A DNA stretch of 64,000 nucleotides, from the NCBI GenBank assembly GCA_900095835.1, contig LT608321.1, forward strand, positions 166,373-230,372, in the 5' to 3' direction. Source of the stretch: Ihuprevotella massiliensis. GTDB lineage: Bacteria > Bacteroidota > Bacteroidia > Bacteroidales > Bacteroidaceae. A program made the position numbers and the translations under genes. This document shows positions 45,707-54,520 of this stretch, piece after piece. The notes beneath the pieces were generated by a model. It saw only the letters and a list, made by a program, of their open reading frames with translations. It made no database searches and was not told where the DNA came from. Each line of letters starts with the position of its first letter. The first letter of the stretch is position 1.

Positions 45707-47458
45707 ATGAAATACTACGCTTCTCGACTTTTACCTTTTTACATAGCTATTGCTGTTGTTATTGGTGTGTTAATCGGAAATTTTTACGCCACTCAATTTG
45801 CTGGAAATCGCATTAGTTTTATCAACACTTCAGGAAATAAAATTAGTACCTTGCTCGATGTTATCAATGAACGATATGTAGACAAGGTGGATATGAATGA
45901 AGTGGCGGAGAAAGCTGTGCCACAGATTTTGAAGGAACTCGATCCGCACTCTACTTATGTTTCTGCTAAGGATGTAGAATCATCCATGCAAGAGCTGAAA
46001 GGTAGCTTTTCAGGTATTGGCGTTCAGTATATGATTTATGAAGATACTGTAAGAATCGTGCGCATCATTGAAGGTGGTCCTGCAGAAGAGGCTGGTTTGC
46101 GTGCTGGCGATCGAATTGTCACAATAAATGGTAAGCCTTTTGTTGGGAAAGCTATAGACAATGAAAAGGTGATGAAGTCTCTAAAAGGAGAAAAAGGAAG
46201 TGTTGTGCACTTAGGTATTCGCAGAAATGGCACAAAAGGTCTTGTGAAAATTTCAATTACTCGTGGAGACGTGGAAGTCAAAAGCGTTGACGCGAGCTAC
46301 ATGTTAGATGCGAAGACTGGTTATGTACGCATTACCTCTTGGGGAGATAATACTTATGCTGAGTTTCTTCGTGCAATGGCTACTTTATCTCCGAAGGGGA
46401 TGGATAATCTTGTGATAGATTTGCGAGGAAATTTGGGTGGATACTTGCAAGCTGCTGTAGAAGTTGCTAACGAATTCCTACCTAAGAATCGCATGATTGT
46501 ATATAACGAAGGTAGAAACTTCACTAAAGAAGAATACAAGAGTGATGGTAAAGGCTCGTATCAAAATATGCCTCTTGTGGTGCTTATTGATGAAACGAGT
46601 GCTTCTGCAAGCGAGATTTTTGCTGGTGCAATGCAGGATAACGATCGTGCATCTATCGTTGGACGTCGTAGTTTTGGTAAAGGATTAGTGCAGGTGCCTA
46701 TAGAGTTCCGTGATGGTAGCATGGTACGTCTTACTGTTGCGCGTTATTACACTCCTTCTGGCCGCTGTGTTCAAAAGCCCTTCAAGCCTGGTGATGAAGA
46801 GGACTATGAAAATGATTTAGTTCAGCGAGCTGCTACAGGGGAATACTTCAGCTCTGATAGCATCAAAACCTCAGGCGAAGTCTATAAAACACATTTGGGT
46901 CGTAATGTCTACGGAGGAGGTGGTATAATTCCTGACTACTTTATTCCTCGAGATACTCTTGGTTTCACTTCTTACTACAAAGAGGCCTATATGTCTGGTA
47001 CAATTAGTCAGTTTGCTTTTTGGTATTTAGACAATCATCGCCAAGAGTTGAGCAAGTATTCAGAGGCCTTGCCTTTAGCAAAGTATCTTCGTGGACAGAA
47101 AATTGTGGAACAGTTTGCGACATACGCTGATAAGCATGGTATGAAGCGCAGAAATCTCATGATAAGAACTTCGCATAAACTTTTGGAACATTCCATTATA
47201 GGCAACATTATTAGTGATCGCCTTGGTATTGGTTCGGCCGTTATTTACCTGAATAATGATGATCCATTCATTATGCGTGCATTAAGCATCTTCCGCAATG
47301 GGCAAGCCTTTCCAAAGGCTCCAAGTGGCAAGAAGACTGCTTATCATAATGCAATGCCTAGTCAACTACTTTGGATACAAAAAACTTATGATTTCCAAAA
47401 ACGAGTTGCGATGCTCTATGCGCGACATTCTGAGAAAACTAAGTCCAGAAAGGCATAA
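45707..47458 (+). CDS. S41 carboxy-terminal processing protease
   Basis: 583 aa. An N-terminal membrane anchor or signal (LLPFYIAIAVVIGVLIGNF) is followed by a PDZ domain (about 90-180: GSFSGIGVQYMIYEDTVRIV and GLRAGDRIVTINGK). The S41 protease domain has the catalytic Ser in IDETSASASEIFAGAMQDN and the Lys in GRRSFGKGLVQVPI. It acts in the periplasm, trimming or degrading proteins. The start at ATG 45707 places the membrane segment at the N-terminus; upstream in-frame codons make no signal. It heads a five-gene overlapping cluster. Confidence 0.92.
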   Translation: MKYYASRLLPFYIAIAVVIGVLIGNFYATQFAGNRISFINTSGNKISTLLDVINERYVDKVDMNEVAEKAVPQILKELDPHSTYVSAKDVESSMQELKGSFSGIGVQYMIYEDTVRIVRIIEGGPAEEAGLRAGDRIVTINGKPFVGKAIDNEKVMKSLKGEKGSVVHLGIRRNGTKGLVKISITRGDVEVKSVDASYMLDAKTGYVRITSWGDNTYAEFLRAMATLSPKGMDNLVIDLRGNLGGYLQAAVEVANEFLPKNRMIVYNEGRNFTKEEYKSDGKGSYQNMPLVVLIDETSASASEIFAGAMQDNDRASIVGRRSFGKGLVQVPIEFRDGSMVRLTVARYYTPSGRCVQKPFKPGDEEDYENDLVQRAATGEYFSSDSIKTSGEVYKTHLGRNVYGGGGIIPDYFIPRDTLGFTSYYKEAYMSGTISQFAFWYLDNHRQELSKYSEALPLAKYLRGQKIVEQFATYADKHGMKRRNLMIRTSHKLLEHSIIGNIISDRLGIGSAVIYLNNDDPFIMRALSIFRNGQAFPKAPSGKKTAYHNAMPSQLLWIQKTYDFQKRVAMLYARHSEKTKSRKA

Positions 47459-47927
47459 AATCGCAGAAAAACTCCTATTAGATCACCTAGCTGCAGACAA
47501 ACATTTTTTGTCTGCAGCTAGGGTGATGCTTTATTATGCTATGCCAAGCGAGGTTTCTACAGAATTAGTACTAGCACGATGGAGCCATGAGAAGAAATTC
47601 TACTTGCCAACTCTTGTCGATGGAAAGATTCAGGTGAGACCATTTGAAGGCAAAGAAAAAATGAGGCAAGGTCAGTTTAATATCTGGGAACCTATAACAT
47701 CACCTCTTGAAGATTTGGCAAGCTTAGACTATATCCTCGTGCCTGGAGTTGCTTTTGATTATCAAGGGCATCGTTTGGGACATGGTAAAGCCTACTACGA
47801 TTGTTTTCTGAGTCAGTCTAGCTTACTACAAGCCCGATACGTTGGCGTGGCTTTCTCAGAACAGGTTCTTCCTCAAATACCTACAGAAGTGCATGATGTG
47901 CCGCTTCCTGATCTAATCATTGTCTGA
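47388..47927 (+). CDS. 5-formyltetrahydrofolate cyclo-ligase
   Basis: 179 aa. It converts 5-formyl-THF to 5,10-methenyl-THF with ATP. Visible are LRCSMRDILRKLSPERH at the N-terminus, LVPGVAFDYQGHRLGHGKAYYD (ATP/substrate loop, here GHGKAYYD rather than the usual GGGYYD form) and the final VPLPDLIIV. The ATG at 47388 overlaps the S41 gene by 71 nt. The coding sequence contains a near-perfect 20-bp inverted repeat (47482-47527). It ends one base before the next gene. Confidence 0.88.
   Translation: MISKNELRCSMRDILRKLSPERHKIAEKLLLDHLAADKHFLSAARVMLYYAMPSEVSTELVLARWSHEKKFYLPTLVDGKIQVRPFEGKEKMRQGQFNIWEPITSPLEDLASLDYILVPGVAFDYQGHRLGHGKAYYDCFLSQSSLLQARYVGVAFSEQVLPQIPTEVHDVPLPDLIIV
47482..47527 (+). 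repeat. Inverted repeat inside cyclo-ligase gene
   Basis: Positions 47482-47501 and 47507-47527 are complementary over 20 bp with a single bulged G and a 5-nt loop (CATTT). The core CTGCAGACAAA/TTTGTCTGCAG is perfect. It encodes part of the protein, about 95 nt after the start codon. Confidence 0.85.
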
Positions 47928-49184
47928 ATGAGATTTTTCTATATATTCTGTTTTTTACCACTTCTTTTCATTGGTTGTAAAGTAAAAAAGGAAGGAGAAT
48001 CCGCTATGTCTGCTGCGTTTGCTAAGGCACCACAGACTACGAGTGGAGAATATGATTTACCAGACCTGCGCAGGGCTGGTGAAATTATAGTTGCTACACT
48101 TTCTGGACCAGAAACATATTATGACTACCATGGTTTACCCATGGGGTTGCAATATGCTTTGGCTGAAAATTTTGCCTCATCTGAGGGATTGAAGGTGCGT
48201 ATGGAGATAGCTAAAGATACAACAGAGTTATTGCAAATGGTCTCAGAAGGAAAGGCTGACTTACTAGCACTTCCCGTGTCTGATAAGCTTATAGCACAAA
48301 AAGGTCTTGTTGCAGCAGGCGCTAGAAACGATAAAGCGAATATAAGCTGGGCTGTAAAGTCGAGTGCTAAAGAACTGATAGCAGCACTTAATGATTGGTA
48401 CACTGATAATAAGGAAGCTGAAGTTGTGCAAGCCGAAAAGGTGCGCATGAAAGAAGTGCATCAAGTGAAAAAGCGTGTGCAAGCTGTTTATCTCTCTAAA
48501 GAGCGCGGAATAATTTCAGTGTATGACCATCTGTTCAAAGCAGCTTCTGCGACAACAGGTTGGGACTGGAAGCTAATCGCTGCTCAAAGTTTCCAAGAAA
48601 GTGGTTTTGACCCTAACGCTCGTTCTTGGGCTGGTGCACAAGGTCTCATGCAGCTGATGCCTAAAACTGCAGCTGGATTGGGGCTCACTCCCGAAGAAGT
48701 TCATGATCCGCGCAGAAATGTCGAAGGTGCTGCAAAACTTATTCGACAACTTACAAGTCAACTTTCGGATATTCGTGATGGAAACGAACGTATAAAGTTT
48801 GTCCTTGCCTCTTACAATGGTGGTCTAGGGCACGTTCGTGACGCCATGGCTTTAGCACGAAAATATGGTAAAAACCCACAACAGTGGGATGAAGTTGCAC
48901 CTTATATTTTAGGTCTTCAGAAGCCTCAATTTTATCGTGACCCAGTAGTGAAATGTGGCTATATGATTGGTAGTGAGACTGCAGGGTACGTGCAAAGTAT
49001 TTTGAGTCGTTGGCGTAGTTATGGTGGCAATGTCATGTTAACAGGTGCCCCCGTTTTACCAGAGTCAAGCACGACCAGCAACACGATGCCCAACGGCGCC
49101 TCAGCTCCAACACACAAAAATAAATTTTCTTCAGGTAAACGCATTCTTTCTCCCGATGATCCCGAGTTTAATCAAATGCATTAA
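47928..49184 (+). CDS. MltF-like lytic transglycosylase lipoprotein
   Basis: 418 aa. A lipoprotein signal peptide ends at LLFIGC with the lipidated Cys. A compact solute-binding-like domain (about 45-190: RRAGEIIVATLSGPETYYDYHG) is followed by a lytic transglycosylase (SLT) domain (from about 205) with the catalytic Glu in AAQSFQESGFDPNAR, then GAQGLMQLMPKTA and LASYNGGLGHV. It cleaves peptidoglycan glycan strands from the periplasmic face of the outer membrane. It starts immediately after the cyclo-ligase stop and overlaps the next gene by 29 nt. Confidence 0.92.
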   Translation: MRFFYIFCFLPLLFIGCKVKKEGESAMSAAFAKAPQTTSGEYDLPDLRRAGEIIVATLSGPETYYDYHGLPMGLQYALAENFASSEGLKVRMEIAKDTTELLQMVSEGKADLLALPVSDKLIAQKGLVAAGARNDKANISWAVKSSAKELIAALNDWYTDNKEAEVVQAEKVRMKEVHQVKKRVQAVYLSKERGIISVYDHLFKAASATTGWDWKLIAAQSFQESGFDPNARSWAGAQGLMQLMPKTAAGLGLTPEEVHDPRRNVEGAAKLIRQLTSQLSDIRDGNERIKFVLASYNGGLGHVRDAMALARKYGKNPQQWDEVAPYILGLQKPQFYRDPVVKCGYMIGSETAGYVQSILSRWRSYGGNVMLTGAPVLPESSTTSNTMPNGASAPTHKNKFSSGKRILSPDDPEFNQMH

Positions 49185-50838
49185 AGCCATTTACTTAGGT
49201 TTTTCTTTTCCACGTCTTTCGCATATCCTTTTTGGGGGCTTTGCGTTGATGGGGATTTTTTGCCCTTTGTTGTCTCAAGCAAAAGAGGCTTCTTGGGGTA
49301 CTGAAGAGATTTTGAAACGTATAGATCGCGCTATTGAGGGAAAAACAATGTTGAGAACTCGATACGAAGCAAAATTGCAGAATCTAAAATCTAAAGCCAA
49401 CAAGGAGACTGGTAAAGAACGTATCCAAACTTACCAACAGATATTTCGAGCTTACGCGCATTTTCAGAGTGATTCTGCCTTAGCATATTTGAATCGAATT
49501 GAAGAAAGTGCAGACTTATTAGACAAGCCTTCTAGTCTTCGCCAGTGGATTACGATTGGTCGTGCTGAAGTCTATGGTATTATGGGGCTTTACAAATCGG
49601 CCGCAACGCTGTTAGAGCAGGTACACATTCAAGCAGAAGACAAGTTTTTGCGACTTTACTACTATCAAGTTGCGCGTTCCGTTTATGGTTGGATGGCTGA
49701 TTATGGTGAAGTGGGTGAGAATCGTAAGGTGCTACAGCAGCTTACTGCCAACTATCGCGATAGCATTTTGTTAGTAGAGACAAATGCCACGAATCGTGCC
49801 ATAGTACAGGCTGATAAGTTACTTAACGAAGGAGCTCTACAAGCCGGTAAAGAACTCTGCTTGCGGACACTTTCTCATGCAGACTCCTTGCAGCATGTCT
49901 ATTTATTTGCCTTATTAGCAGATTTGTCAGAGGCTAGTAATAACCACGATGATTATTTGCACTATCTTTCCTTAGCAGCATTGAGTGATCTTGAACGTGG
50001 GGTAACAGAATACCGCGCATTGCAACAACTTGCTGCAGAGCTTTCTGAGCGAGGAGATGTTTCTCGCGCTTACACTTATTTGCTTTGTGCTATGGATGAT
50101 GCGAATTTTTGTAAGGCTCGCTTACGTAGTTTTGAAGCTACCAATGTTTTTCCCATCATCAATGGTGCCCATAAGGAGCAACTCCAGACTCGTCAAACAA
50201 TAACCTCAGTAATAGTTGTGTTTTCTGTTGTAATTGTTTTGCTACTCTCAGGTTTTATTGTTTTGTTGCGTAAGAAAATGCGTCAATTATCTCATGCACG
50301 ACAAGAGCTCACAGAGGCACTAGTTGCAGTGCGCGAAGTTAATGCAGCTTTGTTGGAGATGAACGAGAAGCTCTCAACAGCCGACAAAGTAAAAGAAACC
50401 TATATTGCTCGCTATCTTCAAAGATGTCGTGGATATATTGACACCCTAGATGAGTATAGACGTGAATTGTTGAAGTTGGCGAAAGCTAAAAACTATGCGC
50501 ATCTTATGGAGCGTTTGCAGAGTGCAGAGCAATTAGTGCAAGAAGAGCAGTCTTTTTACGCAGACTTTGACGAAGCGTTTGTGACATTGTTTCCCAAGTT
50601 TATTGATAACTTCAACGCTCTTCTTCCTGAACAAGCCCAAGTACACCCTAAACGTGATGAGATTCTAAACACAGAGTTGAGAATCTTTGCACTTATTCGT
50701 TTGGGCGTCACGGATAGCAATCGCATTGCCCATTTCCTCAACTATTCAGTTCCTACTATTTATTCCTATCGTTCACGATTGCGCAACAAGAGTTTGTTAG
50801 ATAAGAATGCCTTTGATGAGGCTGTGCTTTCGTGCTAA
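49156..50838 (+). CDS. DUF6377 membrane-spanning TPR/HTH regulator
   Basis: 560 aa. An N-terminal signal/membrane segment (LSHILFGGFALMGIFCPLL), a helical-repeat region of TPR type (about 60-340), one membrane helix (about 348-372, TSVIVVFSVVIVLLLSGFIVL), a coiled coil (ARQELTEALVAVREVNAALL) and a C-terminal helix-turn-helix-like part (TELRIFALIRLGVTDSNRIA and FLNYSVPTIYSYRSRLRNKS). This is the DUF6377 architecture of Bacteroidetes sensors. It may monitor the envelope, given its overlap with the MltF-like gene; the target genes are unknown. The start is the ATG at 49156. Confidence 0.82.
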   Translation: MIPSLIKCIKAIYLGFSFPRLSHILFGGFALMGIFCPLLSQAKEASWGTEEILKRIDRAIEGKTMLRTRYEAKLQNLKSKANKETGKERIQTYQQIFRAYAHFQSDSALAYLNRIEESADLLDKPSSLRQWITIGRAEVYGIMGLYKSAATLLEQVHIQAEDKFLRLYYYQVARSVYGWMADYGEVGENRKVLQQLTANYRDSILLVETNATNRAIVQADKLLNEGALQAGKELCLRTLSHADSLQHVYLFALLADLSEASNNHDDYLHYLSLAALSDLERGVTEYRALQQLAAELSERGDVSRAYTYLLCAMDDANFCKARLRSFEATNVFPIINGAHKEQLQTRQTITSVIVVFSVVIVLLLSGFIVLLRKKMRQLSHARQELTEALVAVREVNAALLEMNEKLSTADKVKETYIARYLQRCRGYIDTLDEYRRELLKLAKAKNYAHLMERLQSAEQLVQEEQSFYADFDEAFVTLFPKFIDNFNALLPEQAQVHPKRDEILNTELRIFALIRLGVTDSNRIAHFLNYSVPTIYSYRSRLRNKSLLDKNAFDEAVLSC

Positions 50839-50873
50839 ATTTCTTTGCATACGAGTTATCCTCTTTATATTTC

Positions 50874-51995
50874 ATGAAAATTCTTCTACTTGGTGATTAT
50901 TCTAATGTGCATGCCACACTTGCTTCTGCTTTGCGAACTTTGGGGCACGAGGTAACTTTGGCCTCAGATGGTGATTCATGGAAAAATTATCCGAGAGATG
51001 TTGATTTGAAGCGTCCGAGTTTAGGGAAGTTCTCTTCTATTGCTTACTATTTGCGTTTGCTTTTCACGTTTAGGAAATTCAGGAACTATGATGTTGTTCA
51101 ACTCATCAACCCATGTTTTTTGCCTTTGAAAGCGGAGCGTATTGGTCGTTTTTATAACTTCTTGCGTCGTCATAACAAGAAAATCTTTCTTGGTGCTTTT
51201 GGAATGGACCACTATTGGGTCAAAGCGGGTTTGGATTGTAAGACTTTTCGCTATAGTGATTTCAATATCGGTAGTCAAGTCAGGGAGAGTGCAGATAATG
51301 AAATATGGATTCGTGACTGGCTTTTAGGCGAAAAAGGAAAGTTGAATCAAGAAATAGCCGAAGATTGTGATGGCATCGTTTCTGGACTTTATGAATACGA
51401 CGCCGCCTATCGTCCCCATTTTGGCGAGAAAGTTCGGTTTATTCCTTTCCCCATTCGCTTAGACAATGAATTACTTTCTCAGAAATCAAGAAGCCTTCAG
51501 GGAGAAAATGGAGAAAGAACTAAGGTTCGCTTTTTTATTGGTATCCAACGTCAGCGCCATGCTTACAAAGGAACTGATGTGATGCTCGCTGCATTAGAAA
51601 GATTACAAGCTGATTTTCCTAATGAGGTAGAATATGTTACGGCTGAGAATGTGCCTTTTGATGAATATGTTCAACTCTTGCGCTCTAGTGATGTATTGTT
51701 AGATCAGCTCTATTCCTACACACCAGCCATGAACGCTCTGCAAGCTATGGCACAAGGGCTGGTTGTTGTGACAGGTGGTGAACCTGAGAACTATGAGATT
51801 CTGGGCGAAACAGAGTTACGTCCCATCATCAATGTGTTGCCTTCTGAGGAATCTGTTTACGAACAATTAAAAGCATTAGTGTTGCGTCGAGATGAAATCC
51901 CTCTACTGTCTCAGCAGAGTAGAGCATACATCATGAAACATCATGAATATCTCAATGTAGCGCAACAATATCTAGATTTTTGGGCTGGAAAATAG
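50874..51995 (+). CDS. Glycosyltransferase family 4-like protein
   Basis: 373 aa. It starts with MKILLLGDYSNVHATLASAL, the GT-B N-terminal nucleotide-binding pattern. The C-terminal half carries KVRFFIGIQRQRHAYKGTDV and the GT4-type donor site SYTPAMNALQAMAQGLVVVTGGEPENYE. The ATG at 50874 is preferred over 50832, which overlaps the previous gene. It likely adds a sugar to a surface glycan or LPS; donor and acceptor are unknown. A terminator follows. Confidence 0.85.
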   Translation: MKILLLGDYSNVHATLASALRTLGHEVTLASDGDSWKNYPRDVDLKRPSLGKFSSIAYYLRLLFTFRKFRNYDVVQLINPCFLPLKAERIGRFYNFLRRHNKKIFLGAFGMDHYWVKAGLDCKTFRYSDFNIGSQVRESADNEIWIRDWLLGEKGKLNQEIAEDCDGIVSGLYEYDAAYRPHFGEKVRFIPFPIRLDNELLSQKSRSLQGENGERTKVRFFIGIQRQRHAYKGTDVMLAALERLQADFPNEVEYVTAENVPFDEYVQLLRSSDVLLDQLYSYTPAMNALQAMAQGLVVVTGGEPENYEILGETELRPIINVLPSEESVYEQLKALVLRRDEIPLLSQQSRAYIMKHHEYLNVAQQYLDFWAGK

Positions 51996-52030
51996 CACGT
52001 AACGCCCTCACTTTTTATTTTTCTACCCCA

Positions 52031-52071
52031 AAAAAGTCGTATCCTTGGTTTATCCAAAGATACGACTTTTT
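52031..52071. terminator. Bidirectional terminator
   Basis: AAAAAGTCGTATCCTTGG (52031-52048) pairs with CCAAAGATACGACTTTTT (52054-52071) with one G-U pair. A-run and T-run flanks serve both strands, between the glycosyltransferase and purC. Confidence 0.9.
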
Positions 52072-52171
52072 GTTGATTTCTCACAAGTGAAGGAACTAGA
52101 CCTTGCAAATGGGAAGTAAGACCAGACAAAGCCACCATATATGCTAGCTTGCTGTCTTGTGGGGATATACT

Positions 52172-53113
52172 TTATTTCGCTAAATACTCGCTTACATTCT
52201 TCTCAATGCGGGCAGCAAGATCAGTATTTTCTTCACGATTGAACTTTTCTCCAGTGATATGTTCATAGAGTTCAATGTAGCGTTCAGAAATGCCGGCTAC
52301 AATTTCGGGAGTCATTTCAGGGACTTGTTGTCCTTCTTTACCTTGGAAGCCGTTCTCCATCAGCCATTCGCGCACAAATTCTTTAGAAAGTTGCTTTTGA
52401 GGTTCTCCTTTTTCAAAACGTTCTTCATAGCCTTCAGCGTAGAAATAACGGCTGGAGTCGGGAGTATGAATTTCATCCATGAGGTAGATTTGTCCATTGT
52501 GCTTTCCGAACTCATACTTTGTATCTACGAGAATCAAGCCACGTTCAGCAGCAATCTGCGTTCCGCGCTCAAAAAGTGCCAAAGTGTACTTCTCAAGGAC
52601 TTCATATTCTTCAGGTGTAGCAAGACCTTGTGCAAGAATTTCTTCTTTAGAGATGTCAGCATCGTGCTCACCAATTTCTGCTTTGGTGGTGGGAGTAACA
52701 ATGGGAGTTGGGAACTTTTCGTTCTCGCGCATACCTTCAGGAAGACGAATGCCACAAATCTCACGAACACCACTCTTATAGGCGCGCCAAGCACTGCCAC
52801 AGAGATAACCGCGCACAATCATTTCAATTGGAAAACCTTCGCAGAGCAAGCCTACAGTGACCATAGGGTCTGGAGTCGCGAGTTTCCAGTTTGGGCAGAT
52901 GTCTGTAGTGGCATCTAAGAATTTAGCTGCGATTTGATTCAACATTTGACCTTTGAAGGGAATACCTTCTGGAAGTACTACGTCAAACGCGGAGATACGG
53001 TCGGTAGCCACCATCACAAGGCGTTCGCCTAAGTTATACACATCGCGCACCTTGCCGTGGTACACACTTTTCTGTCCAGCAAAGTGGAAATCAGTTTTTG
53101 TAAGAGCACTCAT
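52172..53113 (-). CDS. purC: SAICAR synthetase
   Basis: 313 aa phosphoribosylaminoimidazole-succinocarboxamide synthase of purine synthesis. Family landmarks are [53 protein letters not shown] and [22 protein letters not shown]. It is the longer form found in Bacteroidetes and yeast. It stands alone, with 196 nt before phoH's end and no other pur gene nearby. Confidence 0.96.
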   Translation of the reverse strand: MSALTKTDFHFAGQKSVYHGKVRDVYNLGERLVMVATDRISAFDVVLPEGIPFKGQMLNQIAAKFLDATTDICPNWKLATPDPMVTVGLLCEGFPIEMIVRGYLCGSAWRAYKSGVREICGIRLPEGMRENEKFPTPIVTPTTKAEIGEHDADISKEEILAQGLATPEEYEVLEKYTLALFERGTQIAAERGLILVDTKYEFGKHNGQIYLMDEIHTPDSSRYFYAEGYEERFEKGEPQKQLSKEFVREWLMENGFQGKEGQQVPEMTPEIVAGISERYIELYEHITGEKFNREENTDLAARIEKNVSEYLAK

Positions 53114-53274
53114 ATTATTGAGATATTTGAAGGATGAATTGCAAAGAAGTTGGGGATAGTGGAGATAATCGTTCTGATATTCTAAAGGATTCTCAGATTA
53201 TTCCAATACCATGATAGGCTATTAGGAAAAGTATCAGTTATCTTGTTGAGGAGGGAAGAAGGTGGTAATAAAAT

Positions 53275-53343
53275 AGCACCTACACAAGGGTGCTTCAAAG
53301 ACTGAGAGTTCAGTCTTCTTTTGCTTCACTTTGTGTAGGTGCT
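53275..53343 (-). terminator. Terminator overlapping the phoH 3' end
   Basis: AGCACCTACACAA (53275-53287) pairs perfectly with TTGTGTAGGTGCT (53331-53343); inside it AAGACTGA-GAGT-TCAGTCTT forms a second stem (about 53298-53317). The phoH stop (53310-53312) and its last ten codons lie within the structure; ATTTTATT follows on the minus strand. Confidence 0.75.
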
Positions 53344-54308
53344 TCTTTTTCTGTTGATTTAATTTTACGCGCGGCAGCATCTTTGTCATAAGCAGCCACG
53401 ATTCGGCTCACCAACTTGTGGCGCACGATGTCTTCCTGTTGCATATCAATGAAGGCAATACCTTTAACGTCACGGAGAATGCGGCTTGCCTCAATAAGAC
53501 CACTGCGTTGAGAGGGCGCAAGGTCTATTTGTGTAGGGTCACCAGTTACCATCATTTTAGTATTCCAACCCATACGAGTCAGGAACATCTTGATTTGCGC
53601 TGTTGTCGTGTTCTGGGCTTCATCCAAAATCACCACAGCGTCATTGAGCGTACGGCCACGCATGAATGCCAATGGCGCAATTTGTATGACGCGATTCTCT
53701 ATATATTCCTGCAATTTCATGGCAGGAAGCATCTCTTGAAGGGCATCATAAAGTGGTTGAAGGTAAGGGTCAATCTTATCTTTCATATCGCCTGGCAAGA
53801 AACCAAGTTTTTCTCCTGCTTCCACAGCTGGGCGACTCAAAATGATTTTCTTTACTTCTTTGTTCTTTAGAGCACGAACAGCCAAGGCTATCGCAAGAAA
53901 AGTCTTTCCTGAGCCAGCGGGACCAGAAATAAAGAGCATATCATTCTTGTTGTAAGCCTCAACCACTTTGCGCTGATTAGTACTTCTTGGAACAATAGGT
54001 TTTCCCCCCATAGAGTACACAATAGTCTCGTTGTCTCTATGGTCAGCCTGTTCAGCGGTATTCTTGAGAATCTGAATCACTTGCTCCTCATCTAGCTGAT
54101 TGTGTAGCACACAGTATTGTTGAAGACGCTTAAAGCTCTCTTCAAATTCAGCCATATCTTCTTCTGCTCCCATTACTTTCAGCACATTGTCTCGCCCCAT
54201 AATGCGTAGTTTGGGACGCAAAGCGCGAACCAAGCGCAGGTTGGCATTGCCAGCACCAAAGAAAATGGCGGGATCTGCATCTTCTAAGAAGAAATGCTTT
54301 TCAATCAT
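53310..54308 (-). CDS. phoH: PhoH-family P-loop ATPase
   Basis: 332 aa. The N-terminal part (about 1-115) carries a KH-like segment. The PhoH core has Walker A ISGPAGSGKTFLAIALA, IILSRPAVEAGEKLGFLPGD and Walker B NDAVVILDEAQN. Relatives bind RNA or act with ribosome/RNA quality control. The start at ATG 54308 gives the family N-terminus MIEKHFFLED; the open frame continues upstream without homology. Promoter TAACTTTG is at 54472. The C-terminal codons form half of the terminator. Confidence 0.93.
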   Translation of the reverse strand: MIEKHFFLEDADPAIFFGAGNANLRLVRALRPKLRIMGRDNVLKVMGAEEDMAEFEESFKRLQQYCVLHNQLDEEQVIQILKNTAEQADHRDNETIVYSMGGKPIVPRSTNQRKVVEAYNKNDMLFISGPAGSGKTFLAIALAVRALKNKEVKKIILSRPAVEAGEKLGFLPGDMKDKIDPYLQPLYDALQEMLPAMKLQEYIENRVIQIAPLAFMRGRTLNDAVVILDEAQNTTTAQIKMFLTRMGWNTKMMVTGDPTQIDLAPSQRSGLIEASRILRDVKGIAFIDMQQEDIVRHKLVSRIVAAYDKDAAARKIKSTEKEAPTQSEAKED

Positions 54309-54471
54309 AGGGAGAAATCGTGAGATGGAGGAAGCGGATAGAGAGGAATATAATATATTGGGTGCTATCTCAGCTAGTATGTTGGATGATGAATGATAAC
54401 CGCCACGGAGTCTGTGAACGCTCAACAAGTGATTTCATTCATTTTGCAAGAAGCATTGGGCTAAGACAAAG

Positions 54472-54479
54472 CAAAGTTA
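54472..54479 (-). promoter_or_regulatory. phoH promoter -7 element
   Basis: TAACTTTG on the minus strand, giving a leader of about 155 nt before ATG 54308. Confidence 0.5.
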
Positions 54480-54520
54480 CTATATTTTTTGCGTTCTACC
54501 AAATATCATAACTTGACATT

